64,000 bases of DNA from Calothrix parasitica NIES-267. GTDB taxonomy: Bacteria > Cyanobacteriota > Cyanobacteriia > Cyanobacteriales > Nostocaceae. Position 1 is the first letter of the stretch, and every line of letters begins with the position of its first letter. The position numbers and the translations under genes were made by a program. The stretch spans positions 3,698,047-3,762,046 of the forward strand of contig NZ_AP018227.1 in the NCBI RefSeq assembly GCF_002368095.1, written 5' to 3'. Of this stretch, positions 35,889 to 46,161 are shown piece by piece. The notes under the pieces are model-generated. The model searched no databases. It was not told the origin of the DNA and worked only from the letters and a program-made list of their open reading frames with translations.

Positions 35889-36305
35889 TTAACGCTTAGA
35901 ATACTGAGGAGCTTTACGAGCTTTGTGTAAACCGTATTTCTTACGCTCTTTAGACCTGGGGTCGCGGGAAAGATAGCCTTCAGTTTTTAATGGGGGACGG
36001 TTATCTGGGTCTAGCTGACACAAAGCGCGTGCTACTCCCAAACGAACTGCATCTGCTTGTCCGGTTAAACCACCACCATTAGCTCTGACTAAAATATCGT
36101 ATTCGCTTTCCAATCCCAATGTTTCTAAAGGAGCTTTAATTCCTCCGATATAGTTGGGATTAAACTGGAAATACAAATCGCCTTCTTTTCCATTAACGGT
36201 TAACTTTCCGTTACCGGGAACGAGACGAACTCTGGCTACTGAGGACTTACGACGACCAGTTCCCCAGTATACGGCGCGTCCGCTTTCATTTTCTGTTGCC
36301 TGCAT
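35889..36305 (-). CDS. rpsI: Ribosomal protein uS9
   Basis: 30S head protein whose C-terminal arm reaches the P-site tRNA; the invariant end YSKR is present. Family blocks: [40 protein letters not shown], and the basic [20 protein letters not shown]. 138 residues, normal. Its ATG shares one base with the rplM stop (TAATG), so the two are translationally coupled. A variable repeat region follows before rpmE. Confidence 0.98.
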   Translation of the reverse strand: MQATENESGRAVYWGTGRRKSSVARVRLVPGNGKLTVNGKEGDLYFQFNPNYIGGIKAPLETLGLESEYDILVRANGGGLTGQADAVRLGVARALCQLDPDNRPPLKTEGYLSRDPRSKERKKYGLHKARKAPQYSKR

Positions 36306-36763
36306 TATTGTTGCTCTCCTGGAAGTGTATTAATTTTTAATTCTTTGGGCTGTTGTGCGGAATGAGGATGTTCCGAACCAGCGTAAACTTTGAGTTTTTT
36401 GAATAACTGTCGCCCCAAATTATTTTTAGGCAACATTCCTTTAACAGCTTTTTCGATAATACGCTCTGGTAAACGTCCTTGTAGGTGTTCAAAAGTTTCT
36501 GTCTTCATTCCACCAGGACGACCGGAATGACGGCGATAAAGTTTTTGAGAACTCTTTTTACCAGTCACTACAACTTTTTCGGCATTAATCACAACTACAA
36601 AATCCCCTGCATCCATATGTGGGGTATATTGTGGCTTATTTTTACCGCGTAGAATCATCGCGATTTCAGTTGCTAGACGACCGAGACGTTGGTCGGCAGC
36701 ATCTACTACATACCAATCTCGCTGTACTGTTACTGGGTTGGGAAGGTAAGTTTTGGTCATCAT
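36305..36763 (-). CDS. rplM: Ribosomal protein uL13
   Basis: Early-assembly 50S protein. Blocks [40 protein letters not shown] and [20 protein letters not shown] mark the family. 152 residues, normal. Overlaps rpsI by one base at 36305, giving a coupled rplM-rpsI unit. It lies 35 bases after truA. Confidence 0.98.
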   Translation of the reverse strand: MMTKTYLPNPVTVQRDWYVVDAADQRLGRLATEIAMILRGKNKPQYTPHMDAGDFVVVINAEKVVVTGKKSSQKLYRRHSGRPGGMKTETFEHLQGRLPERIIEKAVKGMLPKNNLGRQLFKKLKVYAGSEHPHSAQQPKELKINTLPGEQQ

Positions 36764-36797
36764 TTAACTACGATTGACTATTAATAAATTTACATTT

Positions 36798-37685
36798 TTA
36801 TGCAGTAATTTCACCTAGGATATTATCTGAATTTTTATTCACAGAAGTATCTGGAAAATTATCTGGAAAATCAAATAGGGGTTGGCTATCGTACCAAATT
36901 TCGGGAGGAAAAGGAAATTCATCGTATCCTACCCGCAATAAACACAGTCCTTGGGGAGGTGCAGCATATTTTACTTCCTCGCGACGTTCTTGTTGCCAGA
37001 TTTGAGTAAAATTCTCTTTTGTTCGCTTTCCGGTAGCAACTTGAACCAGCATTCCTACCAGCAAACGAACCATACCATAAAGAAATCCATCTGCTTGAAT
37101 TTCAATATGTACCAATGCCCCACGACGATAACATTTTACATCCTGTACTGTGACCCATGAATGCTTGCGTCCGGAATTAGCACGGTGAAAAGCTGTTAGG
37201 TGATGCTTTCCAAGTAAGGGCTGAAGTGCTGCTGCAATTAAGGTTTCATCTAGAGGAGCGTGATAATAGTGCCAGCTAAAGGGTTTAACAAACAGATTTG
37301 GTGTTTTTTCGTTATAGAGCGTATATCGATATCGTCGATACGTAGCATCAAAACGAGAGTGCCAATCGTTGCTTACGGCTGCGGAGCTTCTGATCAATAT
37401 ACCTTCAGGTAAATAACCATTTAAAATAGATGCCCACTTTGATGGTGGAATCTTACTTATGACATTGAAATGAGCTACTTGAGCCGCTGCATGAACCCCA
37501 CTATCGGTTCTCCCCGCACCATGTAAGGTAACTTTATTACCTACTACAGTCGAAATTGCTTTTTCAATCTCTTCCTGGACGCTACGATAATTGGGTTGCC
37601 ACTGCCAACCATGAAAATAAGTGCCTTGATATTGAATTACCAAGGCAACCCTTTGAGAAATTTCGGGTGGTCGGCTTTCTGACAT
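36798..37685 (-). CDS. truA: tRNA pseudouridine(38-40) synthase TruA
   Basis: TruA modifies uridines 38-40 in the anticodon stem-loop of many tRNAs. The catalytic aspartate is in HGAGRTDSGVHAAAQVAHF, and RYRYTLYN and GFLYGMVRLLVGMLVQV are further family blocks. 295 residues; the last 25 form a polar tail not needed for the fold. It sits between rplQ and rplM. I recall the same arrangement in other cyanobacteria, where truA is embedded in the alpha-operon tail. Confidence 0.97.
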   Translation of the reverse strand: MSESRPPEISQRVALVIQYQGTYFHGWQWQPNYRSVQEEIEKAISTVVGNKVTLHGAGRTDSGVHAAAQVAHFNVISKIPPSKWASILNGYLPEGILIRSSAAVSNDWHSRFDATYRRYRYTLYNEKTPNLFVKPFSWHYYHAPLDETLIAAALQPLLGKHHLTAFHRANSGRKHSWVTVQDVKCYRRGALVHIEIQADGFLYGMVRLLVGMLVQVATGKRTKENFTQIWQQERREEVKYAAPPQGLCLLRVGYDEFPFPPEIWYDSQPLFDFPDNFPDTSVNKNSDNILGEITA

Positions 37686-37730
37686 ACAATTAAATTAAGG
37701 ATGTCGCGAAAAACTACATCCTCATCCCAA

Positions 37731-38081
37731 TTACACTAATTCAATAATTGCCATCTGAGCGTTATCACCGCGACGAGGTACTGTATGTAAAATACGGGTA
37801 TAACCGCCTTTACGCTCGCCATATCGAGTGGGGACTTGTTCAAATAAAGCATGAACTAAGTCTTTGTCATAAAGATAACTAATAGCCTGACGACGTGCGT
37901 TTAAAGAGCCGTCTTTAGCTAAAGTAATCATTTTTTCTACTTCCGAGCGCACTACTTTTGCTCTGGTTATAGTAGTAGTAATTCTTCCGTGACGAATTAG
38001 CTCAGTAGAAAGCGCTCGCAGCAAAGCACGACGCTGGTCGGCTGGCTTACTAAGTTTTTTGAGTTTAGAACGGTGACGCAT
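37731..38081 (-). CDS. rplQ: Ribosomal protein bL17
   Basis: 50S protein near the exit tunnel. Starts [20 protein letters not shown], with [19 protein letters not shown] and the family C-terminus [20 protein letters not shown]. 116 residues, the usual minimal length. It follows rpoA by 35 bases, as in most bacterial alpha operons. Confidence 0.98.
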   Translation of the reverse strand: MRHRSKLKKLSKPADQRRALLRALSTELIRHGRITTTITRAKVVRSEVEKMITLAKDGSLNARRQAISYLYDKDLVHALFEQVPTRYGERKGGYTRILHTVPRRGDNAQMAIIELV

Positions 38082-38116
38082 GATTGCACTATTACTTAGG
38101 TTATTTATTGTTTAAT

Positions 38117-39064
38117 TTAGACGTGTTTTGAAGCTCTTTCTGTTGGCAAAGTAATACCCAAGCGTCGCTGCAAGGCTTCTACTACTTCTTCTGCTGATTT
38201 CTGACCAAAGTTCTTGATTTCTAGCAAATCTTCTTGGGTATAATCCAATAGGTCTGCAACCGAGTTGACTTGTGCCCGCTTCAAACAGTTATAAGCTCGA
38301 ACGGAAAGCTGCAATTCTTCAATAGGTATTTGAGCCGTTGGATCTTGGTCAATTTCTGAAACCGTATCCTCTGGATTAATTTCAATATTCTTCAGCGGAT
38401 TGAATAATTCTACTAGAATTCCAGCAGCAGAAGAAAGCGCTTCTTGAGGAGCAACACTACCGTTTGTCCAAACTTCTAGAAGCAATCTATCTTTGGGATA
38501 ACCGTTTTCTCCACGGGTTTCCTCAACGCTGTAATTTACTTTCCGCACTGGCATAAATATTGAATCTATTTGCAGAAAGTCTAAGGATGTAGCTTCTTCA
38601 CGACCTCTCTCTACGGTGCGATAGCCTTTTCCTTTCTCAATCCGAAATTCCATTTCCAGTCTGCCACCTTCTGCTAAGGTAGCTATATACTGGGTCTGGT
38701 CTATAACTTCTACTTCACTTGGTAGGTCAAAGTGGGCTGCGGTAACTGTTGCAGGACCATTAACTAATAATCTACCAATCTGAGCTTGGGGAGAATGACT
38801 TTTAAGAATAAGTTCTTTCATTCTCATTAGAATTTCCAGTACATCCTCACGCACGCCTTTTACGGTGGCAAACTCATGAGTTACCCCCGCAATTCGTACC
38901 GCTGTAACAGATGTCCCCTCTAAATTAGCCAGTAAAACCCGTCTCAGAGCGTTGCCAACTGTAATTCCTTGACCCCTCTCTAAAGGTTCTAAAACAAATT
39001 TAGAATAGTGGCTCCGACTTTCTTCTGTATTGGATTCTACACATTCAATTTGAAACTGCGCCAC
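38117..39064 (-). CDS. rpoA: RNA polymerase subunit alpha
   Basis: Alpha dimerises to nucleate RNA polymerase assembly and contacts promoter UP elements and activators through its C-terminal domain. The N-terminal domain has SHYSKFVLEPLERGQGITVG and NALRRVLLANLEGTSVTAVR. After the linker, the CTD is LKRAQVNSVADLLDYTQEDL followed by LEIKNFGQKSAEEVVEAL. 315 residues, normal. The start codon is GTG, preceded by AGGGAGGC. The 551-base gap between it and rpsK is unusually long and could house a separate promoter. Confidence 0.98.
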   Translation of the reverse strand: MAQFQIECVESNTEESRSHYSKFVLEPLERGQGITVGNALRRVLLANLEGTSVTAVRIAGVTHEFATVKGVREDVLEILMRMKELILKSHSPQAQIGRLLVNGPATVTAAHFDLPSEVEVIDQTQYIATLAEGGRLEMEFRIEKGKGYRTVERGREEATSLDFLQIDSIFMPVRKVNYSVEETRGENGYPKDRLLLEVWTNGSVAPQEALSSAAGILVELFNPLKNIEINPEDTVSEIDQDPTAQIPIEELQLSVRAYNCLKRAQVNSVADLLDYTQEDLLEIKNFGQKSAEEVVEALQRRLGITLPTERASKHV

Positions 39065-39615
39065 GGAGTAGCCTCCCTTCTGAATCAGGTCCTATCATTG
39101 CAGGCAATCTTAATTTATTGCCTACTCTTTCTATGAAAGTAAATTCCCTTTTGGCCCGTGATATCATGAATTTTTCAATAATTATCACAAAGACAAGAGA
39201 TTTTTTGTTTTTGTCAATATTAAAGAAACGATTACAGCTTTTTACATAAGCTATGCCATTTCTACGGACGGCCACTGTCTTGAGTGAGGGGAACTGGCTT
39301 TTGAATCGGCAAATGTAATTTAAAACTGTTGTCTTCTCGAGCGATAAGAAACTGACCCAGACAATTCTAAGTTTTATATTTTAGATTGGATTATCAGCGG
39401 TTAAATCTTTTGAAACTAATCTCGATACTAGTTTTAACTAAGATTATGAATCTATAAAGTTAAACCAAAATCCAAAATATATTTGAGTAAACCGCATTGG
39501 TGAATCTAAAATAGTGAATCTAAAATTCCTGCATCAGCTGACAAAGTTTATGATTTGAGTGTGAGTTCACATCTATTACTCGTTGCCGAAAGCCACGTTT
39601 TCTGAATCGCTACGT
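39065..39615. other. 551-base gap between rpsK and rpoA
   Basis: This is the longest gap inside the ribosomal cluster. No credible gene is present: a 76-codon minus-strand frame at 39045-39275 runs into rpoA in another frame and resembles nothing. I see no recognised repeat family. A promoter for rpoA-rplQ or a regulatory leader is possible but was not identified. Confidence 0.5.
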
Positions 39616-40011
39616 CTAAACCCTACGTCTTTTGGGTGGACGACAGCCGTTATGAGGAATCGGAGTAATATCCCGAATCAAGGTTATTTCTAACCCTGCT
39701 CCCTGAATTGCCCGAATAGCAGTCTCTCTACCTGCTCCCGGACCGCTGACCATAACTTCTATCTGACGCATACCCTGATCCATAGCTCGTTTAGCTGCAC
39801 TTTCTGCTGCTGTTTGAGCGGCGAAAGGAGTTCCTTTTTTTGCTCCTTTAAAACCACTTGAGCCAGCAGAAGCCCAGGAAACTACGTCTCCGTTAGGGTC
39901 GGTAATTGTGACGATACTATTATTGAAAGTAGACTGGATATAGCCTACTCCGTTAGGTACATTACGCTTCTGTTTTCTGCTTCCGCCTTTTTTTCCTGAT
40001 TGTCGCGCCAT
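39616..40011 (-). CDS. rpsK: Ribosomal protein uS11
   Basis: 30S platform protein near the E site. Blocks [39 protein letters not shown] and [11 protein letters not shown] at the C-terminus. 131 residues. It follows rpsM by 78 bases. Confidence 0.98.
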   Translation of the reverse strand: MARQSGKKGGSRKQKRNVPNGVGYIQSTFNNSIVTITDPNGDVVSWASAGSSGFKGAKKGTPFAAQTAAESAAKRAMDQGMRQIEVMVSGPGAGRETAIRAIQGAGLEITLIRDITPIPHNGCRPPKRRRV

Positions 40012-40089
40012 ATCGTTATAGTTGAATAAATCGCTAACTATTGTTTAACCGCTAATTGAAGTAAAAACAATTAACCTGCACTGATTATT

Positions 40090-40470
40090 TTACTTACCCG
40101 GTGCCTTCTTCTTACCAGCTACTGTTTGTCTTCTGCCTCGACGAGTTCTAGCATTGGTACGAGTTCTCTGTCCTCTGACTGGTAAACCCATACGGTGGCG
40201 ACGACCTCTGTAGGTTCCAATATCAACCAAGCGCTTGATATTCATTGCTTCCCAACGTCTCAAGTCACCTTCAACCTGATAGTTTTTCTCTACCTCGGCT
40301 CTTAAGGATGCAACATCACTATCGCTTAGTTCCTTAACTCTAGTGTCAGGATTAACACCGGTACTAGCTAATATCTTTTTTGCGCTGGTTAAGCCGATAC
40401 CAAAAATGTAAGTTAGACCTATTTCAACACGTTTATCGCGTGGTAAGTCTACTCCGGCAATACGTGCCAT
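40090..40470 (-). CDS. rpsM: Ribosomal protein uS13
   Basis: 30S head protein that bridges to the 50S subunit and touches P-site t[43 protein letters not shown] and the basic tail [12 protein letters not shown] are typical. 126 residues. Confidence 0.98.
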   Translation of the reverse strand: MARIAGVDLPRDKRVEIGLTYIFGIGLTSAKKILASTGVNPDTRVKELSDSDVASLRAEVEKNYQVEGDLRRWEAMNIKRLVDIGTYRGRRHRMGLPVRGQRTRTNARTRRGRRQTVAGKKKAPGK

Positions 40471-40765
40471 TATAGAATTCTCCTAATATTCAATATTCAT
40501 CTATAACCCACCCTTCAAATTCGGATGTTCTTACATTTGTTGAAACATATCCGAAGTTTAGAGAGATAGCTTTAATTCCTACTATTTGATGTAGGGATTT
40601 ACGATTTCCTGCTAAACCTGCTGCTTATTTATTTTGCTAAATCCCCAGCATTAAGATTTCTAGATTTGCGATTGCTGAAATTTCCGCTTCGCATCAATCA
40701 TAGTCGTGTCCAGCAAAATCTCAAACAAAAACAAGGCAGGACAATTAAACTCAAAAAATAATCGA
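40471..40765. other. Gap between rpmJ and rpsM
   Basis: About 295 bases, AT-rich, no gene or recognisable repeat. Only the rpsM leader is expected here. Confidence 0.45.
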
Positions 40766-40879
40766 CTATCCTTGTCTTTGTTTGTGCTTTGGATTTTCGC
40801 AAATTACCATAACGCGACCGCGACGCTTAATCACGTTGCATTTCTCGCACATTTTTTTTACGGAGGCTCTTACTTTCAT
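40766..40879 (-). CDS. rpmJ: Ribosomal protein bL36 (37 codons)
   Basis: The minus-strand frame encodes [20 protein letters not shown], then [17 protein letters not shown], a complete bL36. The zinc ligands C11, C14, C27 and H32 are all present, so this is the zinc-binding (C+) form. It sits between infA and rpsM, its standard bacterial position. It is easily missed because it is so short. Confidence 0.97.
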   Translation of the reverse strand: MKVRASVKKMCEKCNVIKRRGRVMVICENPKHKQRQG

Positions 40880-40990
40880 TGCCTTAAAATCAAACTCCAA
40901 ATAGTAAATTATAACACAAAGCAGAAGCTTTTTCAGTCAAATTGGGTAAAGCAAAAACTATTAGATTGTAGTATAATATTTCACATAGAC

Positions 40991-41215
40991 TTACTTCTTA
41001 CGCAATCGATAGGTGATTCGGCCTTTGGTTAAGTCATAAGGCGTTAACTCGACTTTCACGCGGTCGCCAGGTAGAATTTTGATATAGTTCCGGCGAATCT
41101 TACCAGAAATGTGAGCGAGAACGTTAAAGCCATTATCTAAGTCAACACGGAACATGGCATTAGGCAACGATTCTGTCACCGTGCCTTCCATTTCAATCAA
41201 ATCTTGTTTGGACAA
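40991..41215 (-). CDS. infA: Translation initiation factor IF-1
   Basis: Single OB-fold factor that blocks the A site during initiation. [38 protein letters not shown] and the end RITYRLRKK match the family exactly at 74 residues. The start codon is TTG, preceded by AAAGGAAAA; no in-frame ATG could replace it without losing conserved residues. It lies between adk and rpmJ. Confidence 0.97.
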
Positions 41216-41383
41216 TTTGTTTTTCCTTTAGCTCAACGGTATTTTTCAATTGCAGTTGCCGAGACTGCCAATTTTTTAACGAATATATCAACAATTTATT
41301 AATATATCTTATTCAAAATTTTCTTGCCGATTCGGAGAAAGTTTTTAGCAGTTAGTAGTTTCATTAAAATCAGCTATTTAACC

Positions 41384-41514
41384 AACCCTTCGGGTATCTC
41401 CCTCCGGGAAACGCAATACCTACGGTACGCTTCGCTAGGCGCTAACAGCAGTCGCACTCTGCGAGAAAGCCTCCGGCTTACATGGGGGAGACCCCCCGCT
41501 CTGCGCGCTGCTTC
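41384..41514. repeat. Mosaic dispersed repeat upstream of infA
   Basis: The block reads CCCTTCGGGTATCTCC at one end and GCTCTGCGCGCTG at the other, with internal modules TACGCTTCGCTAGGCGC, CAGTCGC and CATGGGGGAGACCCCC. The reverse complement of 49117-49222 has the same modules in the same order with different spacers. It fills the gap 41216-41543 between adk and infA. Confidence 0.85.
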
Positions 41515-41543
41515 ACTACTAACTACTAACCATGGAAATGCTT

Positions 41544-42101
41544 CTAGCAACTGACAGTTAAGTCTTTAAGATTAGAAGTGACTTCTTCGGCAGATTTATT
41601 ACCGTTTATCACTACTAATTGTTTGCGCTCTCCGTAATAATCAATTAAAGGTGTAGTCTCAGAACGGTAAATTTCCAGACGACGACGGATAACTTGTTCG
41701 GTATCGTCTTTTCGTCCGCGTTCGAGCAAACGGTCAACTACCACATCATCTGGTACGTCTAAATTGATTACTAGTGCGCCACCTAAATTCTTTTTTTTCA
41801 ACAAATTATCTAAAAAAGCAGCTTGGTCAACAGTCCTGGGAAAACCGTCAAGAATCCATCCAGAACTAGTATCCGCTTTTTGCAAGCGCTCTTCAACCAT
41901 ATCTTGAACTAGTTCGCTAGGAACTAGCTGACCGCTATCAACAAAGCTTTTGGCTTTTACCCCTAAAGGTGTTTGCTCTTGGATTGCTGAGCGGAGAATG
42001 TCACCAGTTGAAATATGAGGAATTTTCCAATGTTCTGCTAGGGTTTGAGCCTGAGTCCCTTTACCCGCTCCGGGAGCTCCTAAAAAAATTATTCGCGTCA
42101 T
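41544..42101 (-). CDS. adk: Adenylate kinase (short form)
   Basis: Converts ATP and AMP to two ADP. P-loop GAPGAGKGTQA, HISTGDILRSAIQEQTPLG, GWILDGFPRTVDQAAF and RGRKDDTEQVIRRRLEIYRS. At 185 residues it is the short type lacking the zinc/long LID insert, as usual in cyanobacteria. Follows secY after a 300-base gap. secY-adk adjacency is conserved in bacteria. Confidence 0.97.
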   Translation of the reverse strand: MTRIIFLGAPGAGKGTQAQTLAEHWKIPHISTGDILRSAIQEQTPLGVKAKSFVDSGQLVPSELVQDMVEERLQKADTSSGWILDGFPRTVDQAAFLDNLLKKKNLGGALVINLDVPDDVVVDRLLERGRKDDTEQVIRRRLEIYRSETTPLIDYYGERKQLVVINGNKSAEEVTSNLKDLTVSC

Positions 42102-42402
42102 TCGATTCAGATTTTAGATTGATGATTTTGGGAAGATTTTGGATTGTCCTCTAGAACAATAGAGGTTCGAGTACAGCAGAAATTTTAGATTTTAAATCAA
42201 GATTCTAGAATTCAAGAATTTTAATTTCAAAACTAATCTTAAAATTAAATCTTAAAATTAATTTCAAATTATTTCCTGTTAAGATACATGCTCTCGTTGG
42301 CTTGTTAATCTTTAATCAAAAACCTAAAATCCCTGACACTTCCTACAACTGAGAATACCTCGGTGAGGTCGCATCATCAAAATCTAAAATCGAGAAAGGT
42401 CA
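42102..42402. other. Gap between adk and secY
   Basis: About 300 bases. Contains a degenerate GATTTTGG-like heptamer run near 42108-42145 and several AATTTTAAAATTAA words at 42220-42270. No gene is visible. Confidence 0.5.
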
Positions 42403-43710
42403 CTATTGTTTCACCATCCCTTCGTAACGCTGAGAAATAACATAGGTTTGAACCTGTTTGGCTGTATCGATAGCAACACCCACCAAAATTAGCAAAGAGG
42501 TAGCGCCTAATCCTCGGAAAGTTTGCACATCTAATACTCTTTCCACAACGGTAGGAATAATCGCGACTAATCCCAAAAAGCCAGCACCCAAAAAGGTAAG
42601 CCTATTCAACACTCTTTCGAGATATTCGCTGGTTGCTTTACCAGGACGAATCCCCGGAATAGAAGAACCCATCTTCTTCAAGTTCTGAGCAATATCAACT
42701 GGGTTGACAATCAATGAAGAATAGAAGTAGCTGAAGAAAATAATTGAAAACAGGTATATTAGTGCGTAAGCCCACCAACCAGAACCACCTGGGCTTAGAT
42801 AAGTACTTGTAAAGGCAGCTATTGCTTGGTTTTGAGTGAAGTTACCAATTAACAGTGGTAAGCTCAAGATTGCGGTTGCAAAAATAATCGGCATTACTCC
42901 ACCTTGATTGAGTCTCAAGGGTAAAAAGCTACGCTGTTCGGCTAAAACTCTTCTGCCTACTTGTCGTCTTGCCGAAATGATTGGAATCCGACGCATTCCT
43001 TCTTGAACAAACACGATACCAACAATAGTGGCCAAGAAAAGCAGTAGTAATACAACTACTTGACCTACAGTTTCGCGACCTCCAGTTTGAGCCAACTGGA
43101 TGGTATTACCTAAAGTTGTAGGTAGAGAAGAAACGATATTAAGGAAAATAAGTAATGAAGCTCCATTACCAATTCCTCGCTCTGTAACCACTTCCGATGC
43201 CCACATTACGAACATAGAACCAGCTACAAGAGCTAAAGCAGTCTCGAACACGAAAACTGGACCAAAATTGAATGCGAAGGGTTTGAGCCAAACTGCTGAA
43301 ATAAATATACTTTGAACAATTGCCCAACCCAAGGCTACATATCGTGTAATTTGAGAAATCTTTCGTCTTCCAGCTTCACCTTCGTCTTTCTGTAACTTTT
43401 CTAAACTTGGGATGGCCGCTGTAAGCAACTGGATAATAATCGAGGCATTAATAAAAGGTAAAATACCTAGAGTGAAGACACCCAAAGCAGAAAATCCGCC
43501 ACCAGAAAAGATATCTAAAAGTCCTGCTAGACCATTATTTTGTTGAGCGCCAAAAGCTACACGGTCTATACCTGGAATCGGTATATAAATACCCAAGCGA
43601 ATCAAAAGTAGGATACCTATGGTGACAAACAGCCGTCCTCTCAGACCGGCTGCCTGTGCCATCTGCATAAAGGTTTCCTGAGCGGATGGTGCTTTATCTC
43701 GACTGATCAT
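42403..43710 (-). CDS. secY: Preprotein translocase subunit SecY
   Basis: SecY forms the protein-conducting channel of the Sec translocon in plasma and thylakoid membranes. Ten hydrophobic helices can be followed. Hallmarks are RLGIYIPIPGIDRVAF after helix 1, GISxF-like plug sequence replaced by DIFSGGGFSALGVFTLGIL, and PFINASIIIQLL. The annotated frame extends to 43776, but I choose ATG 43710 (435 residues), where MISRDKAPSAQETFMQMAQA begins the family-typical N-terminus. The extra 22 residues upstream overlap the rplO-secY gap. It follows rplO by 80 bases. Confidence 0.96.
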   Translation of the reverse strand: MISRDKAPSAQETFMQMAQAAGLRGRLFVTIGILLLIRLGIYIPIPGIDRVAFGAQQNNGLAGLLDIFSGGGFSALGVFTLGILPFINASIIIQLLTAAIPSLEKLQKDEGEAGRRKISQITRYVALGWAIVQSIFISAVWLKPFAFNFGPVFVFETALALVAGSMFVMWASEVVTERGIGNGASLLIFLNIVSSLPTTLGNTIQLAQTGGRETVGQVVVLLLLFLATIVGIVFVQEGMRRIPIISARRQVGRRVLAEQRSFLPLRLNQGGVMPIIFATAILSLPLLIGNFTQNQAIAAFTSTYLSPGGSGWWAYALIYLFSIIFFSYFYSSLIVNPVDIAQNLKKMGSSIPGIRPGKATSEYLERVLNRLTFLGAGFLGLVAIIPTVVERVLDVQTFRGLGATSLLILVGVAIDTAKQVQTYVISQRYEGMVKQ

Positions 43711-43790
43711 AATGATGGTAAAAGAGACGAATGTTAACCAGGCAACCGATGGCGGAAGTGCTGCCGGAGCAGGCAACTTACTGGAGTCAC

Positions 43791-44234
43791 TTATACAATT
43801 TCACAACTACCACCAGCTGCCTCAATTTTGCTACGAGCCGAACCGGTAAAAGCTGCGGCCTGTACTTTTAGAGCAACGTTCAGTTCTCCATCTCCCAGAA
43901 TTTTTAATGGACTTTTTACGGTAGTGAGAATACCATTCTCTTGTAAAGAGGCCGCATTAACTTCTGTATTTGCTGGGAGAGAAGATAGTTTCTCTACATT
44001 AATCGTAGTGTATATTTTGCGATTAACGAGCGGAAAACCTTTAAGTTTGGGTACCCGGCGATAAAGAGGCTGTTGACCACCTTCAAAACCAGGTCTAGTT
44101 CCGCTACCAGAACGAGATTTTTGACCGCGCATACCAAAACCGCAGCTAGCGCCTTGACCGGCTGCAATACCGCGTCCGACACGCCGACCGCGATTTTTTG
44201 AACCCTTCTGAGGGCGAGCATCGTGTAGTCTCAT
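43791..44234 (-). CDS. rplO: Ribosomal protein uL15
   Basis: 50S protein that organises 23S domain [42 protein letters not shown], then [18 protein letters not shown]. 147 residues. Upstream neighbour of secY, as in nearly all bacteria. Confidence 0.98.
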   Translation of the reverse strand: MRLHDARPQKGSKNRGRRVGRGIAAGQGASCGFGMRGQKSRSGSGTRPGFEGGQQPLYRRVPKLKGFPLVNRKIYTTINVEKLSSLPANTEVNAASLQENGILTTVKSPLKILGDGELNVALKVQAAAFTGSARSKIEAAGGSCEIV

Positions 44235-44282
44235 AATTATTTATTCTTGTATTAATTTACACGATAAATCATAAGTTAAACT

Positions 44283-44810
44283 CTACTGGGCGTAGAGCTT
44301 TTCTATACTGACATCTCTGTCTTCAGCAACTTCTTTGAAGTTACGCAATACAGAAAGAGCGTTCATTGCAGCTCTAGCATTGTTAAGAGGATTGTTAGAA
44401 CCGAGTTGTTTGGCCAAGATGTTTTTAACTCCAGCCAATTCTAATACGGTACGAACTGCACCACCAGCAATTACACCAGTACCTGGGGCTGCGGGTCGCA
44501 TGATAACCTTAGCTCCACCACCAATACCATCAGTAGGATGAGGAATTGAATTGGATTTAGTAATCGGAATATCGACTAAGTGCTTTTTACCATCGGCTAC
44601 ACCTTTTTTTACGGCACCGATAACGTCACTAGCTTTTCCTACACCTACACCAACTTGACCGCGTTCGTTTCCAACAACTACGATTGCTCGGAAGCTGAGT
44701 TTTTTACCACCCTTAACAACCTTACTTACCCGTCGGATTTGGATTACTCGCTCTTGCCAATTAGTTTCTTCTTTTTTCGCTCGGCTCGTTTTACGACGAT
44801 TGTTTGCCAT
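44283..44810 (-). CDS. rpsE: Ribosomal protein uS5
   Basis: 30S protein that affects translational accuracy. [40 protein letters not shown], then the GKASDV and [20 protein letters not shown] blocks. 175 residues with a short basic N-terminal extension. rpmD (uL30), which follows rpsE in E. coli, is absent, as usual in cyanobacteria. Confidence 0.98.
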   Translation of the reverse strand: MANNRRKTSRAKKEETNWQERVIQIRRVSKVVKGGKKLSFRAIVVVGNERGQVGVGVGKASDVIGAVKKGVADGKKHLVDIPITKSNSIPHPTDGIGGGAKVIMRPAAPGTGVIAGGAVRTVLELAGVKNILAKQLGSNNPLNNARAAMNALSVLRNFKEVAEDRDVSIEKLYAQ

Positions 44811-44958
44811 ATTTGAAACACTTAATCATTCTATGATTTTACTTATCGGTTGCCTTCTACTTATAAATAACTAGTAAATATATGTTCGTTAACTGTATCT
44901 ACTATTTATTAAGCTCAAAACATCACCAATAAACTGAGAAACCGCTGAGAAAACCAAC

Positions 44959-45321
44959 CTAGAATTTCAAACCACCTTCTCTGGCTGCATCAGCTAAAGC
45001 TTTAACACGTCCGTGATAGAGGTTTCCCCCACGGTCGAAAACGACTTGATTAATACCTTTCTCAATCGCTCTTGCGGCTAGAGTTTTACCAACTTCCGTA
45101 GAAGCTTGCTGATTGGAACCGGAACTCAATTTGGATTTTAATTCTGGTTCTATACTCGATGCAGTAGCCAAAGTCCGATGACTAGTATCGTCTATTACTT
45201 GAGCATAGATATGCTCGTTAGAACGATATACAGCCAAACGCGGACGTTCGGAAGAACCGAATACCTTGCCTCTGATGCGTCTGTGACGACGTTGTTTTGA
45301 TTGTTTGCGGGTAAATTTCAT
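44959..45321 (-). CDS. rplR: Ribosomal protein uL18
   Basis: 5S rRNA-binding protein. [40 protein letters not shown] and [20 protein letters not shown]. 120 residues. Twelve bases separate it from rplF. Confidence 0.98.
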   Translation of the reverse strand: MKFTRKQSKQRRHRRIRGKVFGSSERPRLAVYRSNEHIYAQVIDDTSHRTLATASSIEPELKSKLSSGSNQQASTEVGKTLAARAIEKGINQVVFDRGGNLYHGRVKALADAAREGGLKF

Positions 45322-45332
45322 GATTTAATAAT

Positions 45333-45884
45333 CTACTTCTTACCACCTTTACCAGCTTTACCAGCTTTACGTCTGACAACTTCATTCTCGTGACGAATAC
45401 CTTTGCCTTTGTAAGGCTCTGGTGGACGAACGGCACGGATTTTTGCTGTGATGTTGCCGACTACTTCTTTGTTGTAACCGGTGACAACAATAGTCAGACC
45501 TTTATCTTCGATAGCAAATTGAACTCCATCAGGAGGAGTAATTTCTACAGGATGGCTGTATCCAACATTCAAGACTAAATCTTTCCCCTTCACCTGCGCT
45601 CGATAACCAACCCCTTGGAGTTGTAATTTACGCTGGAATCCTTGAGAAACACCTTCTACCATGTTGGAAACCAAACTACGGCTTAAACCGTGCATTTGGC
45701 GACATACTCTCGAATCATCTTGGCGGGATACTGTTAAAATATCGCCTTCTTGAACCACGCTGACCTCGGAAGGAAGTTCGCGAGATAATTCTCCTTTCGG
45801 ACCTTTAACGGATATGGAGCTTCCATTAATTGTTATTTGTACCTTTGCAGGTACCGTTATTGGCTGCTTACCAATTCTGGACAT
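45333..45884 (-). CDS. rplF: Ribosomal protein uL6
   Basis: Two-domain protein near the factor-binding site. MSRIGKQPITVPAKVQITIN, VEGVSQGFQRKLQLQGVGYR, RPPEPYKGKGIRHENE. 183 residues with a short Lys/Gly tail. A repeat-bearing 277-base gap separates it from rpsH. Confidence 0.98.
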   Translation of the reverse strand: MSRIGKQPITVPAKVQITINGSSISVKGPKGELSRELPSEVSVVQEGDILTVSRQDDSRVCRQMHGLSRSLVSNMVEGVSQGFQRKLQLQGVGYRAQVKGKDLVLNVGYSHPVEITPPDGVQFAIEDKGLTIVVTGYNKEVVGNITAKIRAVRPPEPYKGKGIRHENEVVRRKAGKAGKGGKK

Positions 45885-45903
45885 GGCTTCTTGTCTCGAT
45901 TTC

Positions 45904-45946
45904 GATTTTGGATTTTGGATTTTGGATTTTGGATTTTGGATTTTGA
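45904..45946. repeat. Six copies of the heptamer GATTTTG
   Basis: An almost perfect heptamer array immediately upstream of rplF. It is followed at 45947-45990 by GGACAGTACGGTCTTGGGGG and TTTCCCCGATGAGTAACTGTCC, which form an inverted repeat (GGACAGT/ACTGTCC) with a GGGG/CCCC stem, like the mosaic modules elsewhere. Confidence 0.88.
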
Positions 45947-46161
45947 GGACAGTACGGTCTTGGGGGTTTCCCCGATGAGTAACTGTCCGGGATTTTGGAT
46001 TGAAGAATATAAAAATATTCCTTTATCAAAAAGACCCTTTTCTCAAGCTTCCAAATTTATTATTAAAAAGGAAAGCGAGGAGTTTGATAAATTCAAGACT
46101 TTAATTTTCTACAGCTTTTGATAGCAAAGAAATCTAAAATCTAAAATCCAAAATTCCTGAA

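Noticed and set aside
40706-41032. 108-codon plus-strand frame
   Set aside because: It runs antisense across rpmJ and into infA; both of those are certain, and this product resembles nothing.
43711-43776. Upstream start for SecY
   Set aside because: The extra 22 residues (PAPAALPPSVAWL-like) are not part of the SecY family; MISRDKAP is the usual beginning.
45837-46121. 94-codon plus-strand frame between rplF and rpsH
   Set aside because: It is mostly translation of the GATTTTG heptamer array (FWILDFGFWILDF), not a gene.
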